Assembly (NCBI RefSeq): GCF_013113735.1
Contig: NZ_CP053346.1
Span: 1,750,001-1,814,000 of the forward strand
Reading direction: 5' to 3'
Length of the DNA: 64,000 nucleotides
DNA from: Sphingomonas sp. AP4-R1
GTDB taxonomy: Bacteria; Pseudomonadota; Alphaproteobacteria; Sphingomonadales; Sphingomonadaceae
The position numbers and the translations under genes were made by a program. The first letter of the stretch is position 1; every line of letters starts with the position of its first letter. The notes under the pieces were generated by a model. It saw only the letters and a list, made by a program, of their open reading frames with translations. It was not told where the DNA came from and did not search any database. Below are positions 1 to 7,705 of the stretch, one piece after another.

Positions 1-235
1 CCAGCCCCAGATCGGCCACGATCGGCAGATCGGCGCGCTCGGGCAGGCGGACGAGATCGGCGGCGGTGACGCCCAGCGCATCGGCGATCCGGTTGAGCCA
101 TCCGACCGAGACGGTGCGCGTGCCCATCTCCAGCCGGCCGATCGTCTGCGCGGTGGTGGGCGGCGCGCAGCGCTCGGCCACGTCCAGCAGCGTCATGCCC
201 TTGGCGCGGCGGATCTCGCGGATGCAGGTGATCAT
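1..235 (-). CDS. Partial XRE-type helix-turn-helix regulator
   Basis: The gene starts at an ATG (MITCIREIRRAKGMTLLDVA) and runs off the left edge, so only the first 78 codons are seen. The first 60 residues form a Cro/C1-type helix-turn-helix: an opening helix, then a turn-helix around CAPPTTAQTIGRLEMGTR, then a helix ending at IADALGVTAADLVRLP. That is the usual DNA-binding domain of XRE regulators. An AAGGGG Shine-Dalgarno lies eight bases before the ATG, which supports the start. It diverges from the DUF6456 gene at 341. Whether a C-terminal ligand domain follows cannot be seen. Confidence 0.8.
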   Translation of the reverse strand, partial: MITCIREIRRAKGMTLLDVAERCAPPTTAQTIGRLEMGTRTVSVGWLNRIADALGVTAADLVRLPERADLPIVADLGL

Positions 236-340
236 GACGAACCCCTTGAGTTGCCGGTCGTGAACCAGATCGGTTCTTCTCTTTCCTACAGGATCGCCGT
301 CATGGCAAGCGCCAGGCATCCGATCGAAGGAGACGAGTCG

Positions 341-874
341 ATGGCGAGCGAGGGCGCACGGCAGGACATGGCGGCGACGAAGATGGCACGGCCGGGGCGT
401 TTGCTCGTGGAGCGCTCGCTGCCCGATCCGGACGGCATGCGGCCAGGTGGGGCTGGTCGCGCCCGGCGCAGCGTGACCGTGAACCTTGCCGAATCGCCGC
501 TCGGCTGGCTGCATGCGCGCGGGCTCGTCTCCACGCGCCAGTTCGATGCGGGCGAGCGGCTGCGCGCGGACTGGACGATGGCCCAGCTCGGCCCCCGCGT
601 CACGATGCGCTGGGATCCCGCGCCGGTGGCGCGCGGCGCGCGTGGGGCGGAGGCGCCGCTCGATCCCACGCTCGCGGGCATCGCCGCCAAGCGCCGCTTC
701 GACGAGGCGATCGCGGCGGCCGGCAAGGGGCTGGCCGACATTCTCTGGCGCGTCGTGTGCGACGGGGCGGGGCTGGAGGCGGCCGAGGCCGCGCTCGGCT
801 GGCCCAAGCGCGCAGGCAAGCTCGTGCTGCTGATGGCGCTCGACCGGGTCGCGGACTATTACCGGCTCCCGTGA
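341..874 (+). CDS. DUF6456 domain protein
   Basis: A 177-residue cytoplasmic protein of unknown function. The C-terminal 120 residues (from RRSVTVNLAESPLGWL to LMALDRVADYYRLP) resemble the DUF6456 family of alphaproteobacteria, which is often described as helix-turn-helix-like. The family name is from memory of its sequence style, not a search. The ATG at 341 was chosen because GAAGGAGA lies just upstream; in-frame starts at 251 and 302 have no comparable site. The stop overlaps the GTG of tlyA by four bases (GTGA), so the two are probably translationally coupled. The first 40 residues look disordered and basic. Confidence 0.7.
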   Translation: MASEGARQDMAATKMARPGRLLVERSLPDPDGMRPGGAGRARRSVTVNLAESPLGWLHARGLVSTRQFDAGERLRADWTMAQLGPRVTMRWDPAPVARGARGAEAPLDPTLAGIAAKRRFDEAIAAAGKGLADILWRVVCDGAGLEAAEAALGWPKRAGKLVLLMALDRVADYYRLP

Positions 875-1611
875 CTGCTCCCAAGAAACTCCGTGCCGAT
901 CAACTGCTCGTCGATCGAGGCCTCGTCGAAAGCCGCAGCCGCGCGCAGGCTTTGATCCTCGCGGGTCTGGTCTATGCGGGCGAGCGCAAGATCGCCAAGG
1001 CGGGCGACCAGATCGCCGACGACGTGCCGCTGGACGTGCGCGGGCGCGATCATCCGTGGGTGTCGCGCGGGGGGATCAAGCTGGATCATGCGCTGGGGCA
1101 TTTCGGCTGGGACGTGACCGGCGCGGTGGCGATGGACGTGGGATCCTCGACGGGCGGCTTTACCGACGTGCTGCTCACGCGCGGGGCCGCGAAGGTCTAT
1201 GCGATCGATGTCGGCACGAACCAGCTGGCGTGGAAGCTGCGGCAGGATCCGCGCGTGATCGTGCACGAGAAGACCAATGCGCGGGCGCTGACGGCGGAGC
1301 AGGTGCCGGAGCCGATCGACATCCTCGTCTGCGATGCGAGCTTCATCGCCTTGTCGAAGGTGCTGGAGCGGCCGCTGGACTTTGCGGGGCCGGAGGCGCG
1401 GCTGGTGGCTTTGATCAAGCCGCAGTTCGAGGCGGGGCGCGAGGAAGTGGGCAAGGGCGGCGTCGTCCGCGATCCGGCGATCCATGCGCGCGTGTGCGAG
1501 GAGGCGCGGGCGTGGATCGAGGGCAAGGGCTGGACGGTCGCGGGGATCGAGCCGAGCCCGATCACCGGGCCCGAGGGGAATGTGGAATTCCTGATGGCGG
1601 CGGTGCGATAG
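871..1611 (+). CDS. tlyA: TlyA family rRNA 2'-O-methyltransferase
   Basis: A 246-residue protein. Residues 5-65 are an S4 RNA-binding domain (LRADQLLVDRGLVESRSRA). Residues 70-245 are an FtsJ-like SAM-dependent methyltransferase, with the SAM loop DVGSSTGGFTD and the catalytic-region motifs CDASFIAL and LIKPQFEA. TlyA enzymes 2'-O-methylate cytidines in rRNA, and some members are annotated as haemolysins. The GTG start at 871 overlaps the upstream stop, and the protein then has the standard family length. A longer upstream reading is only the shadow of the DUF6456 gene. The gene is followed by a palindromic repeat. Confidence 0.93.
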   Translation: MTAPKKLRADQLLVDRGLVESRSRAQALILAGLVYAGERKIAKAGDQIADDVPLDVRGRDHPWVSRGGIKLDHALGHFGWDVTGAVAMDVGSSTGGFTDVLLTRGAAKVYAIDVGTNQLAWKLRQDPRVIVHEKTNARALTAEQVPEPIDILVCDASFIALSKVLERPLDFAGPEARLVALIKPQFEAGREEVGKGGVVRDPAIHARVCEEARAWIEGKGWTVAGIEPSPITGPEGNVEFLMAAVR

Positions 1612-1619
1612 GCGTTCCT

Positions 1620-1769
1620 CACCCCTCCCTGGAAGGGAGGGGCCGGGGGTGGGTGGGTGCTCGCGAGCGACCCGCTTGTTGGGGTGGCCTTGTCGCAACG
1701 GGTGCTCTTGAGGCGCAGGTATCGCCTGCCTCTACCCACCCCCAGCCCCTCCCTTCCAGGGAGGGGAGC
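1620..1769. repeat. Paired inverted repeat of the CCCTCCCTGGAAGGGAGGGG family
   Basis: Two inverted copies of a GC-rich motif (CCCTCCCTGGAAGGGAGGGG near 1624 and its complement near 1748) flank about 100 bases of unique sequence, with GGGGGTGGG/CCCACCCCC extensions on the inner sides. The transcript could fold into a long stem. Relatives in this window are at 35231, 37950 and 51317. It lies between the converging tlyA and FAD-oxidoreductase genes. Confidence 0.85.
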
Positions 1770-1778
1770 TTCCTGACT

Positions 1779-2949
1779 TTACGCAAACCGCTCGGGGCGG
1801 AACGTCTCCAGCAGGTCCGCCTTGGGGCCGCCCAGCACTTCGATCGCGGCGAGCTGGCCGATCAGGGGGGGCCTGCGTCATGCCGCTGTGCATCGCCGCG
1901 ACATAGGCGTTGGCGCTGCCCGGCAGGTGACCGACGATCGGGAAGCTGTCCTTGGGCAGCACGCGGTGGCCGAGCGTGACCCTGTCCAGCTTCGCGCCCT
2001 TGATGGCGGGGACATAGGTGGCGGCCTTGGCGAGCAGCGCCTCACCCACTTCGCGCGTGGGGGGAACCGTGCTGACGCCGAAATTCTCGCCGGTCACGAA
2101 GCCGCCGTCGGCCGTCTGCTTGATGTTCGCGCCGGGGCCGAAAGCGAGGCGGGTCAGCGCGATCGGGCGCGCGACGGAGTGGGCGAGGATGCCGGGGGTC
2201 GAGTCCAGCGGCACGTTCGCGCCCAGCATCGCGGCGAGCGGCTGACAGCCCATGCCGCCTGCGATCACCACCGCGTCGGCCGCGATCGCGCCCTTGTCGG
2301 TCAGCACGCGGGCGACGCGGCCGTCTTTCTGTTCGAAGCCGGTCACCTTCACCGGATAGTCGATCTTGGCGCCCCGCGCGGCGGCGGCCTTGAGCAGCGC
2401 TTGCGTGGCGACGACGGGGTTCACCGTGCCCTCGGCATCGCTGAACGTGGCGCCCGCGACCGGGCCGGGCGTGACGCCGGGAAGCAGGCGGGCGATCTCG
2501 TCCGCCTCGATCGTGCGGATCGGATAGCCCCACGCCTGCTGCGCATGCACCGAGGCGGCGGCGCGGCGCGCATCGGCGGCGTCCCCGGTCCAGTCGACGC
2601 AGCCGCCCCACTGGACGGGCAAGGTGGTGACGCCCAATTCCATCTGCAGCCGGTGCCAGCCCATCATGCCGAGCAGGTTCAGCATGTGATAGGGGCGGGG
2701 GCGCTTGCTGCCCGCATTGAGCCAGGCGAAGCTGTTCATCGTGGCACCTGCCGCCGGCTTCTCCGCCTCCAGCACGGTGACGCGCGCGCCCGCCATGGCG
2801 AGATGATAGGCGATCGACGCGCCGATGATCCCGCCGCCGATCACCACCACCTGCGTGCCGGCCGCCGCACGGAGGGGAGCCGCCGCCAGCGCGGCCGTGC
2901 CCCAGGCGGCGCGGGTGAGCAGGGTGCGGCGCGACAGCATCAGGGTCAT
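1779..2949 (-). pseudogene. FAD-dependent oxidoreductase (DAO family), C-terminal frameshift
   Basis: A Tat-type signal (SRRTLLTRAAW) is followed by a dinucleotide-binding GGGIIGASIAYHLA and a D-amino-acid oxidase/glycine oxidase-type FAD fold, so this is probably a periplasmic amine or amino-acid oxidase. The frame is intact to SGMTQAP, about residue 362. There a run of seven C (G on the plus strand, near 1865-1871) shifts it. With six C the protein would continue LIGQLAAIEVLGG to RFA and stop at 1779, a normal family C terminus. As given, translation runs on into the repeat to 1732. This is either a real frameshift, a slippery phase-variable tract, or a one-base homopolymer error. The substrate is unknown. 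Confidence 0.8.
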
Positions 2950-3385
2950 GACGGTTTCTCGAAGAAGGAAGGGCGGAGGAGGCCAGTCTAGCCGAGATGC
3001 GATCTGCTTCCACGGAAAGCGTCAATAAATCCGCTTTCTTCATCGGGAAGGGGCGTGGACGATCTATAGGATAGGGGTATCGGTGGAATCATGGGTGTCC
3101 GAAGCCGGTTTCCGGCGGCGGATCTGTCCCGGATCTTAACCGGGCATTCGCGGATTCGCGATATTCGGCCAGGGCCGGCGTGGGGTGCCGGCGCGTTCGT
3201 TGGGGGCAGGCATGATCAGGCTCATCTGCGCGATCTGCATCGGCGGGATGCTGAAATCGGTGGTGGCGAGGGAGTGCCGGCCGGATTCGGGCGAGTCCCG
3301 CTGGCGACTGGTTCGCAGCCGGAACTGACATCGTCCTCAGCGCCGATCGACATTCAGCCGCTGGATGTCGCCGGTTCAAGAAACC
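2950..3385. other. Non-coding stretch without recognisable gene
   Basis: Between the FAD oxidoreductase start and the repeat at 3386 nothing is recognisable. Open frames exist on both strands (for example 3091-3459 plus and 3089-3379 minus), but they are low-complexity Arg/Pro/Ala translations with no domain. The region should contain the minus-strand promoter for the oxidoreductase. I see no convincing promoter motif. Confidence 0.5.
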
Positions 3386-3476
3386 GTCACCCTGAATTCG
3401 TTTCAGGGTCCATGACCCGATCGTCGAGCCAGGCCGACCCGGCAGGTCATGGATGCTGAAACGAGTTCAGCATGAC
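3386..3476. repeat. Palindromic repeat of the CCTGAA-CGTTTCAGG family
   Basis: A roughly 90-base element opens with GTCACCCTGAATTCGTTTCA and closes with its imperfect complement (GCTGAAACGAGTTCAGCATGAC). Inner arms CCATGACC/GGTCATGG make a long cruciform-capable hairpin. The same design recurs at 28267-28357 and 60915-61013, so it is a dispersed family. It sits downstream of the antiporter's 3' end. Confidence 0.88.
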
Positions 3477-3537
3477 AGTCTGGAATGATGCCCAGTTCAT
3501 TCCTGCACATTATCCGAGTGTCGATCCGCGCTAGCCG

Positions 3538-5079
3538 TCAGCTTTCGTCGATCCGGCGATCCTCGTCGCCCATCGCGGCGATCTGCTTCCAGTCCAGATC
3601 CTCCTGCAGCAGGAGATAGGCCTCCGGCCCCACCTGAAAGCTGGCGCGGAGTTCGTCCAGCCGCCGCCGCTCGGCCAGCGCGGCCGCCGTCGCCAGCGCG
3701 TTGCGCTCCGTCAGCGGTCCGCGCGCATCGGGCGATCGCGCCGCGTCGCGCGCCTCGCGATAGGCCTCGCGCAGGGCGTCGGCGGCTCCGCCTTTCTCGT
3801 CCTTCAGCCGATCGAGCGCCGCCTCGGCCAGAAGGGCGCGGGCATGGTCCAGTTCGGCCTGCGCCTCATCCTCGCGATTGAGGTTGAACCAGCGGATCAT
3901 CGGCGCCAGCGTGACGCCCTGGATCACGAGCGTGGCCAGCACCACCGCGAAGGCGGTCAGCACGATCATGTTCCGCTGGGGGAAATCCTCGGGCAGCGCG
4001 AAGGCGGTGGCGAGCGTCACCAGACCGCGCATGCCCGTCCAGCCGATCAGGAAGGTCTCGCTCGGCCGCAACGGCGGGGTGCCGCCATGGCTCCGGTAGC
4101 GGGCGACGATATAGGCGCGGTAGCAGAAGGCGACCGCCAGCCGCGCGCCGATCACGCCCACCACCACCACGCCCGCGAAGCGCGCGGCGCGCCACAGATC
4201 GGTCGGGTCCATCGCGGTGAAGATGGTGCGCGCCTGCATCCCCATCAGCAGGAAGGCCAGCACGTTCGACAGGAACACCACCGTGGTCCACACCGCGAAG
4301 GCGTGGACGCGCATGCGCGGACTGTCCCGCTCGTCGACCGAGGCGGCGATCGTCATCGCGCTGGCGACGGTGGCCAGCACGGCCGACAGATGCAGCCGCT
4401 CCGCCACGATCCAGACGAGGAACGCATAGACGAACTGGAGCAGGATGCCGCCGTTCGTCTTTTCCACCAGCGGCATCACGCGGCGGGTGACGAGGCCGAA
4501 CAGGATACCGAACAGGATGCCGCCGGGCGCCGCCAGCGTGAGACGCAGCGCGGTCGCTCCGTCCAGCCCGCCGCGCGACTGGATCGTGACGGCGGCGGTG
4601 AACAGCATCAGCGCGCTGGCATCGTTGAACAGGCTCTCGCCCTTCAGCACCGCCTCGATCCGGCGCGCGACGGGCAGGTTGGAGAGGACGGCGGTGGCGG
4701 CGGCGGCATCGGGCGGGGCGACGATCGCGCCCAGCGCCAAGGCGGCGGCGAAGGGCAGGGCCACCATCTGCACGCCGATCCATGCGACGAGGAACGCCGT
4801 GACCAGCACCGCGATTACCGCATAGACGATCAGCGGCAGCAGCATCCTGCGCGCGGCCCCGATCGGAAAATCGTAAGCGGCGTCCACCAGCACGGGCGCG
4901 ATGAAGAGCGCCAGCGCGGTTTCGGGCGCGATCGGGATGGAGGGTGCGCCCGGGATCATCGCCACCGCCACGCCGGCCGCCGCCAGCATGCTGGGATACG
5001 GCAGGCACAGGCGCCGTGCGACCTGCAGCAGCAGGGTGGCGACGCCGACCAGCAGGAGCAGGCTTTCGAGAAAGGTCAT
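3538..5079 (-). CDS. CPA1-family Na+/H+ antiporter
   Basis: A 513-residue inner-membrane cation/proton antiporter with roughly ten to twelve hydrophobic segments in the first 400 residues and a charged cytoplasmic tail of about 110 residues. Family marks include APPDAAAATAVL, KGESLFNDASALMLF and GWTGMRGLVTLATAFALP, the segments that carry the ion-binding acidic residues in NhaP/NHE-type carriers. Such proteins export Na+ (or K+) in exchange for H+. The tail (LNREDEAQAELDHARALL onward) is probably helical and regulatory. The gene stands alone with no partner subunit. The ion specificity cannot be read from sequence. Confidence 0.92.
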   Translation of the reverse strand: MTFLESLLLLVGVATLLLQVARRLCLPYPSMLAAAGVAVAMIPGAPSIPIAPETALALFIAPVLVDAAYDFPIGAARRMLLPLIVYAVIAVLVTAFLVAWIGVQMVALPFAAALALGAIVAPPDAAAATAVLSNLPVARRIEAVLKGESLFNDASALMLFTAAVTIQSRGGLDGATALRLTLAAPGGILFGILFGLVTRRVMPLVEKTNGGILLQFVYAFLVWIVAERLHLSAVLATVASAMTIAASVDERDSPRMRVHAFAVWTTVVFLSNVLAFLLMGMQARTIFTAMDPTDLWRAARFAGVVVVGVIGARLAVAFCYRAYIVARYRSHGGTPPLRPSETFLIGWTGMRGLVTLATAFALPEDFPQRNMIVLTAFAVVLATLVIQGVTLAPMIRWFNLNREDEAQAELDHARALLAEAALDRLKDEKGGAADALREAYREARDAARSPDARGPLTERNALATAAALAERRRLDELRASFQVGPEAYLLLQEDLDWKQIAAMGDEDRRIDES

Positions 5080-5245
5080 GCTGGCCCGAGTGTATCAGAG
5101 GATCGGCGCGCGCCTACCGGGTCCGTTGCGTCGGTTCCGCGGGAGCGGATCCGTTTGACGGCGGCGCGCCTTGGCGGGAGCGTGTGCCGGGCGGGGTGGT
5201 TTTTCGGGGATGACGATGCGGGGATGAACCGGGGCCATCGGGGCG

Positions 5246-5435
5246 ATGCCGCTGGCCGGGGGAAGCGGCCTGATGCCGACGGCGGCGTCCGCGCAAGATG
5301 CGTCCGCGACCGAGCGGGCCGCGCACGGCGCCTATCTACAGCAACGATCTCGCGACGTTCCTCGCCGACCTGACTGACGATGTCGTGCTGCAGGCGCCGG
5401 GCGCGTCGGAGATGGTCGGCAAGGCGGCGCCGTGA
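5246..5435 (+). pseudogene. Decayed NTF2/SnoaL-like protein remnant
   Basis: One frame gives a short leader-like sequence ending TAASAQDASATERAAHGAY. A one-base shift near 5335 then gives YSNDLATFLADLTDDVVLQA and PGASEMVGKAA before a stop. The second part looks like the start of an NTF2-like (SnoaL/DUF4440) fold: aromatic-x-x-x-D-hydrophobic, then TDDVV, then PG...VGKAA. Both the frameshift and the missing C-terminal half mark it as a gene fragment rather than an expressed protein. This is inference from motif pattern only. Confidence 0.4.
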
Positions 5436-5458
5436 GCTGGCGAAAGCCGAACCTTTTA

Positions 5459-5548
5459 CGTCACCCCGGACTTGATCCGGGGTCCCGCTATTCTCTCCGG
5501 GCCACCAAAAAGGAAGAAGCGGGATCCCGGATCAAGTCCGGGATGACG
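5459..5548. repeat. Long inverted repeat (GTCACCCCGGACTTGATCCGGG type)
   Basis: Left arm GTCACCCCGGACTTGATCCG, continuing GGGTCCCGC, is mirrored by GCGGGATCCCGGATCAAGTC, continuing CGGGATGAC, around a loop of about 30 bases. Each arm is itself a small hairpin. Shorter relatives sit downstream of ftsZ (49681-49801). It is a typical mobile-palindrome type element in the gap after the pseudogene remnant. Confidence 0.85.
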
Positions 5549-5582
5549 AAGGGACAGGATGAGGCTTCCGCCCCGCACCCGA

Positions 5583-5774
5583 TCAGCTCAGGGTGATGGT
5601 GCCCCGTTCGAGCGGATCCAGCTGCGGGAAGGCCGAGCGCGCGCGGCGCGAATATTCGATCGAGAGCGCGTGATGCGCGCTGGCGATCTCGGGCAGATCG
5701 GCCCGCAGCGCACGCCGCGATTCTTCTCTCGCGCGGCGCATATAATATGCCGCGTCGGTCATGGCCTCCGTCAT
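5583..5774 (-). CDS. Small conserved-looking protein of unknown function (63 aa)
   Basis: A short helical, Arg/Ala-rich protein (MTEAMTDAAYYMRRAREESR ... HHALSIEYSRRAR). Starts at 5786, 5774 and 5762 are all in frame; 5774 was chosen because GGAGG lies five bases before it. There is no signal peptide or membrane segment. The motif of an acidic start, an Arg-rich helix and a closing ALSIEYSRRA segment is shared in outline with the 54-residue protein just upstream (TYASEYRHRA), so the two may be diverged duplicates. Function unknown. Confidence 0.65.
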   Translation of the reverse strand: MTEAMTDAAYYMRRAREESRRALRADLPEIASAHHALSIEYSRRARSAFPQLDPLERGTITLS

Positions 5775-5807
5775 GACATCCTCCATCCGCTCGTGTTGGC
5801 CGAGTCG

Positions 5808-5816
5808 TTATCCACA
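5808..5816 (+). promoter_or_regulatory. Perfect DnaA-box match
   Basis: TTATCCACA, the consensus DnaA box, lies 34 bases upstream of the chosen start of the 63-residue gene and in the gap before it. A single box may bind DnaA or may be chance; two other perfect matches in this window are upstream of mraZ and ftsZ. Confidence 0.4.
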
Positions 5817-5897
5817 GACCCTATCACCGAAGGGGCCGTTCGCCCAGCATGGCCCTCAGGCATTTGTTTTTCCCCGATTTCCGGGGCGGCTGATGCT

Positions 5898-6062
5898 TCA
5901 GGGACGCGGGCCGCGCTCCAGCTGCGCCGCGCGATGGCGATATTCGCTCGCATAGGTGAGCAACTGTGCCGACAGGACCGGATTGTAGACGCCCGCGCAC
6001 AGCCGTTCGCAACGGGCCGCATCGGTGCGGAGCTTGCTCGCCTGGGTCTGCCACTCGTCCAT
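5898..6062 (-). CDS. Small protein of unknown function (54 aa)
   Basis: The frame begins MDEWQTQASKLRTDAARCER and ends HRAAQLERGPRP. A GAGAGGAG Shine-Dalgarno lies about seven bases before the ATG. It contains two cysteines, is mostly helical, and has no export signal. It lies in the same direction as the 63-residue gene at 5583, which ends in a similar xYxxxYxxRA segment. No function can be assigned. It was accepted as a gene on the ribosome site, the codon pattern and the resemblance to its neighbour. Confidence 0.6.
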   Translation of the reverse strand: MDEWQTQASKLRTDAARCERLCAGVYNPVLSAQLLTYASEYRHRAAQLERGPRP

Positions 6063-6149
6063 CGCCGGACTCCTCTCTTCGACGATGTCTTATCCGGCGC
6101 GCGCCTTGCACCGCGATGTCAGAAATCCAACGAAAAGCTTAACCATGTT

Positions 6150-6773
6150 TCAGCGCGAACATGTGGCGAGCAGGACACGCCGCATCTCCGGCGGCGCGAA
6201 ACCCAGCATCGCCATCGCGGCGGCGCGACGGGCGCTGGCGACCAGATCGGCATCGGCAATCTCTCCCGCCGTCCAGAAGGACAGCACGCCGCGAAACGCG
6301 AAGGCGAGCTGATCGGGCAGGAGCGCGTTCGCCCCGGCCGGATCGGCGAAGGTGGCGGCATCGCCCATCGCCTCTGCCCACAGCGCGCGGGAGCGGGCGA
6401 AGACATGGCCCGGCGCGGCGGCGGGTGCCCCCAGCGCGCCCATCACGACGCGGTTCACTTCCGGGCGCTCCAGCATCACCGACGCCGCGATCTCCATCGC
6501 CGCCAGCACGCGGGCGGGCCCCGGCTCCGGCGGTGCGGAGGCGGCAAGGCGCGCGTGCATCGCCTCGATCCGCTCGGCCGAGAGCGCGTGCATGATCGCG
6601 ACCTTGCTGCCGAACTGGTTGAACGGCGTGGCGAAACTCACCCCCGCCTCGGTCGCGAGATCGCGCATCGAGAATTCGGGGCGTCCGGTGGCGAGCAGCC
6701 GTTCGGCGGCGCCGAGAACGCGCTCGCGTGTCGATAGCGCGGGAGCGGGAAGGGCGGGCTTGCGGGTAGGCAT
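6150..6773 (-). CDS. TetR-family transcriptional regulator
   Basis: A 207-residue repressor-type protein. Residues 14-60 carry the TetR helix-turn-helix (STRERVLGAAERLLA ... FSMRDLATEAGVSFATPFNQ, continuing FGSK). The rest is the all-helical ligand-binding and dimerisation domain. It is transcribed away from the SDR gene at 6823. The 49-base gap holds a 14-base perfect palindrome (6782-6795), the expected operator for autoregulation and control of the SDR. The inducer is unknown; the partner suggests a small carbonyl or alcohol compound. Confidence 0.9.
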   Translation of the reverse strand: MPTRKPALPAPALSTRERVLGAAERLLATGRPEFSMRDLATEAGVSFATPFNQFGSKVAIMHALSAERIEAMHARLAASAPPEPGPARVLAAMEIAASVMLERPEVNRVVMGALGAPAAAPGHVFARSRALWAEAMGDAATFADPAGANALLPDQLAFAFRGVLSFWTAGEIADADLVASARRAAAMAMLGFAPPEMRRVLLATCSR

Positions 6774-6781
6774 CAGCGGAC

Positions 6782-6795
6782 TATATCATGATATA
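6782..6795. promoter_or_regulatory. Probable TetR operator, palindrome TATATCATGATATA
   Basis: A perfect 14-base palindrome is centred in the gap between the divergent tetR and SDR genes. A half-like CATGATAT copy lies 23 bases further on (6818-6825), overlapping the SDR ribosome site and start. Position and symmetry fit a TetR dimer site that would block both promoters. Confidence 0.65.
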
Positions 6796-6822
6796 ATACA
6801 TCGGACGAGCATGGAGCATGAT

Positions 6823-7665
6823 ATGAGCGGCGAGACCAGGACATTTCTGATCACGGGCGTCAGTTCGGGGCTGGGCCGCGCCTTCGCGCGCGGCGCGCTG
6901 GCGGCCGGGCATCGCGTGATCGGCAGCGTGCGCAAGCCCGAGGACGGCGAGGCCTTCGCCGCGCTGGCTCCGGAGCGCGCGCATCCCCTGCTGCTGGATG
7001 TGACCGATTATGCCGCCATTCCCGATGCGGTCGTGCGGGCCGAAGCGGCGGCGGGGCCGATCGACGTGCTCGTGAACAATGCCGGCTATGGCCATGAGGG
7101 CGTGCTGGAGGAATCCTCGATCGAGGATCTTGAGCGGCAGTTCGCGGCCAATGTGTTCGGCCCGGTCGCGATGATGAAGGCGGTACTGCCCGGCATGCGC
7201 GCGCGGCGGCGGGGCCATATCGTCAACGTCACGTCGATGGGCGGTTTCATCACGCTGCCGGGAATCTCCTTCTATTGCGGCAGCAAGTTCGCGCTGGAGG
7301 GCATATCGGAGGCGCTGGGCAAGGAGGTGGCGGGCTTCGGCATCCACGTGACCACGCTGGCGCCGGGCCAGTTCCGCACCGACTGGGCGGGCCGATCGAT
7401 GGACCGGACCCCGCGCAGCATCGCCGATTATGATGCGGTGATGGATCCGATCCGCGCGGGCCGGGAGGCGCGGAGCGGCCACCAGCTCGGCGATCCGGAC
7501 AAGGCGGCGCAGGCGCTGCTCGCGCTGGTGGAGGCGGAGACGCCGCCGACACGCCTGTTCCTGGGCGAGGATGCGCTGGGGCTGGTGGATCAGAAGCTGG
7601 AAGCGATGCGGGCGGAGATGGCGGCGTGGGATACGCTGTCCCGATCGACCAATTTCACGGGATGA
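6823..7665 (+). CDS. Short-chain dehydrogenase/reductase (SDR)
   Basis: A 280-residue classical SDR. It has the cofactor loop TGVSSGLG near the N terminus, NNAGYG in the middle, the catalytic serine region NVTSMGG and the YCGSK catalytic Tyr-Lys pair. Such enzymes oxidise or reduce alcohols and ketones with NAD(P)H in the cytoplasm. The ATG at 6823 has GGAG six bases ahead; ATG 6811 is an alternative. Divergent TetR gene and shared operator imply repression by that regulator. A predicted substrate would be guesswork. Confidence 0.9.
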   Translation: MSGETRTFLITGVSSGLGRAFARGALAAGHRVIGSVRKPEDGEAFAALAPERAHPLLLDVTDYAAIPDAVVRAEAAAGPIDVLVNNAGYGHEGVLEESSIEDLERQFAANVFGPVAMMKAVLPGMRARRRGHIVNVTSMGGFITLPGISFYCGSKFALEGISEALGKEVAGFGIHVTTLAPGQFRTDWAGRSMDRTPRSIADYDAVMDPIRAGREARSGHQLGDPDKAAQALLALVEAETPPTRLFLGEDALGLVDQKLEAMRAEMAAWDTLSRSTNFTG

Positions 7666-7705
7666 GGCGTGCCCGAGGGGGCGAACGCCGTGAACGCCCC
7701 CGCCG

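Noticed and set aside
1732..1864. Programmed frameshift to make the FAD oxidoreductase C terminus
   Set aside because: No slippery heptamer plus downstream structure of the usual kind was found. A homopolymer length change or error is simpler.
3089..3459. Overlapping frames on both strands in the gap before the antiporter
   Set aside because: Both translate to Arg/Pro/Ala-rich sequence with no domain and run into the palindromic repeat, and neither has a good ribosome site.
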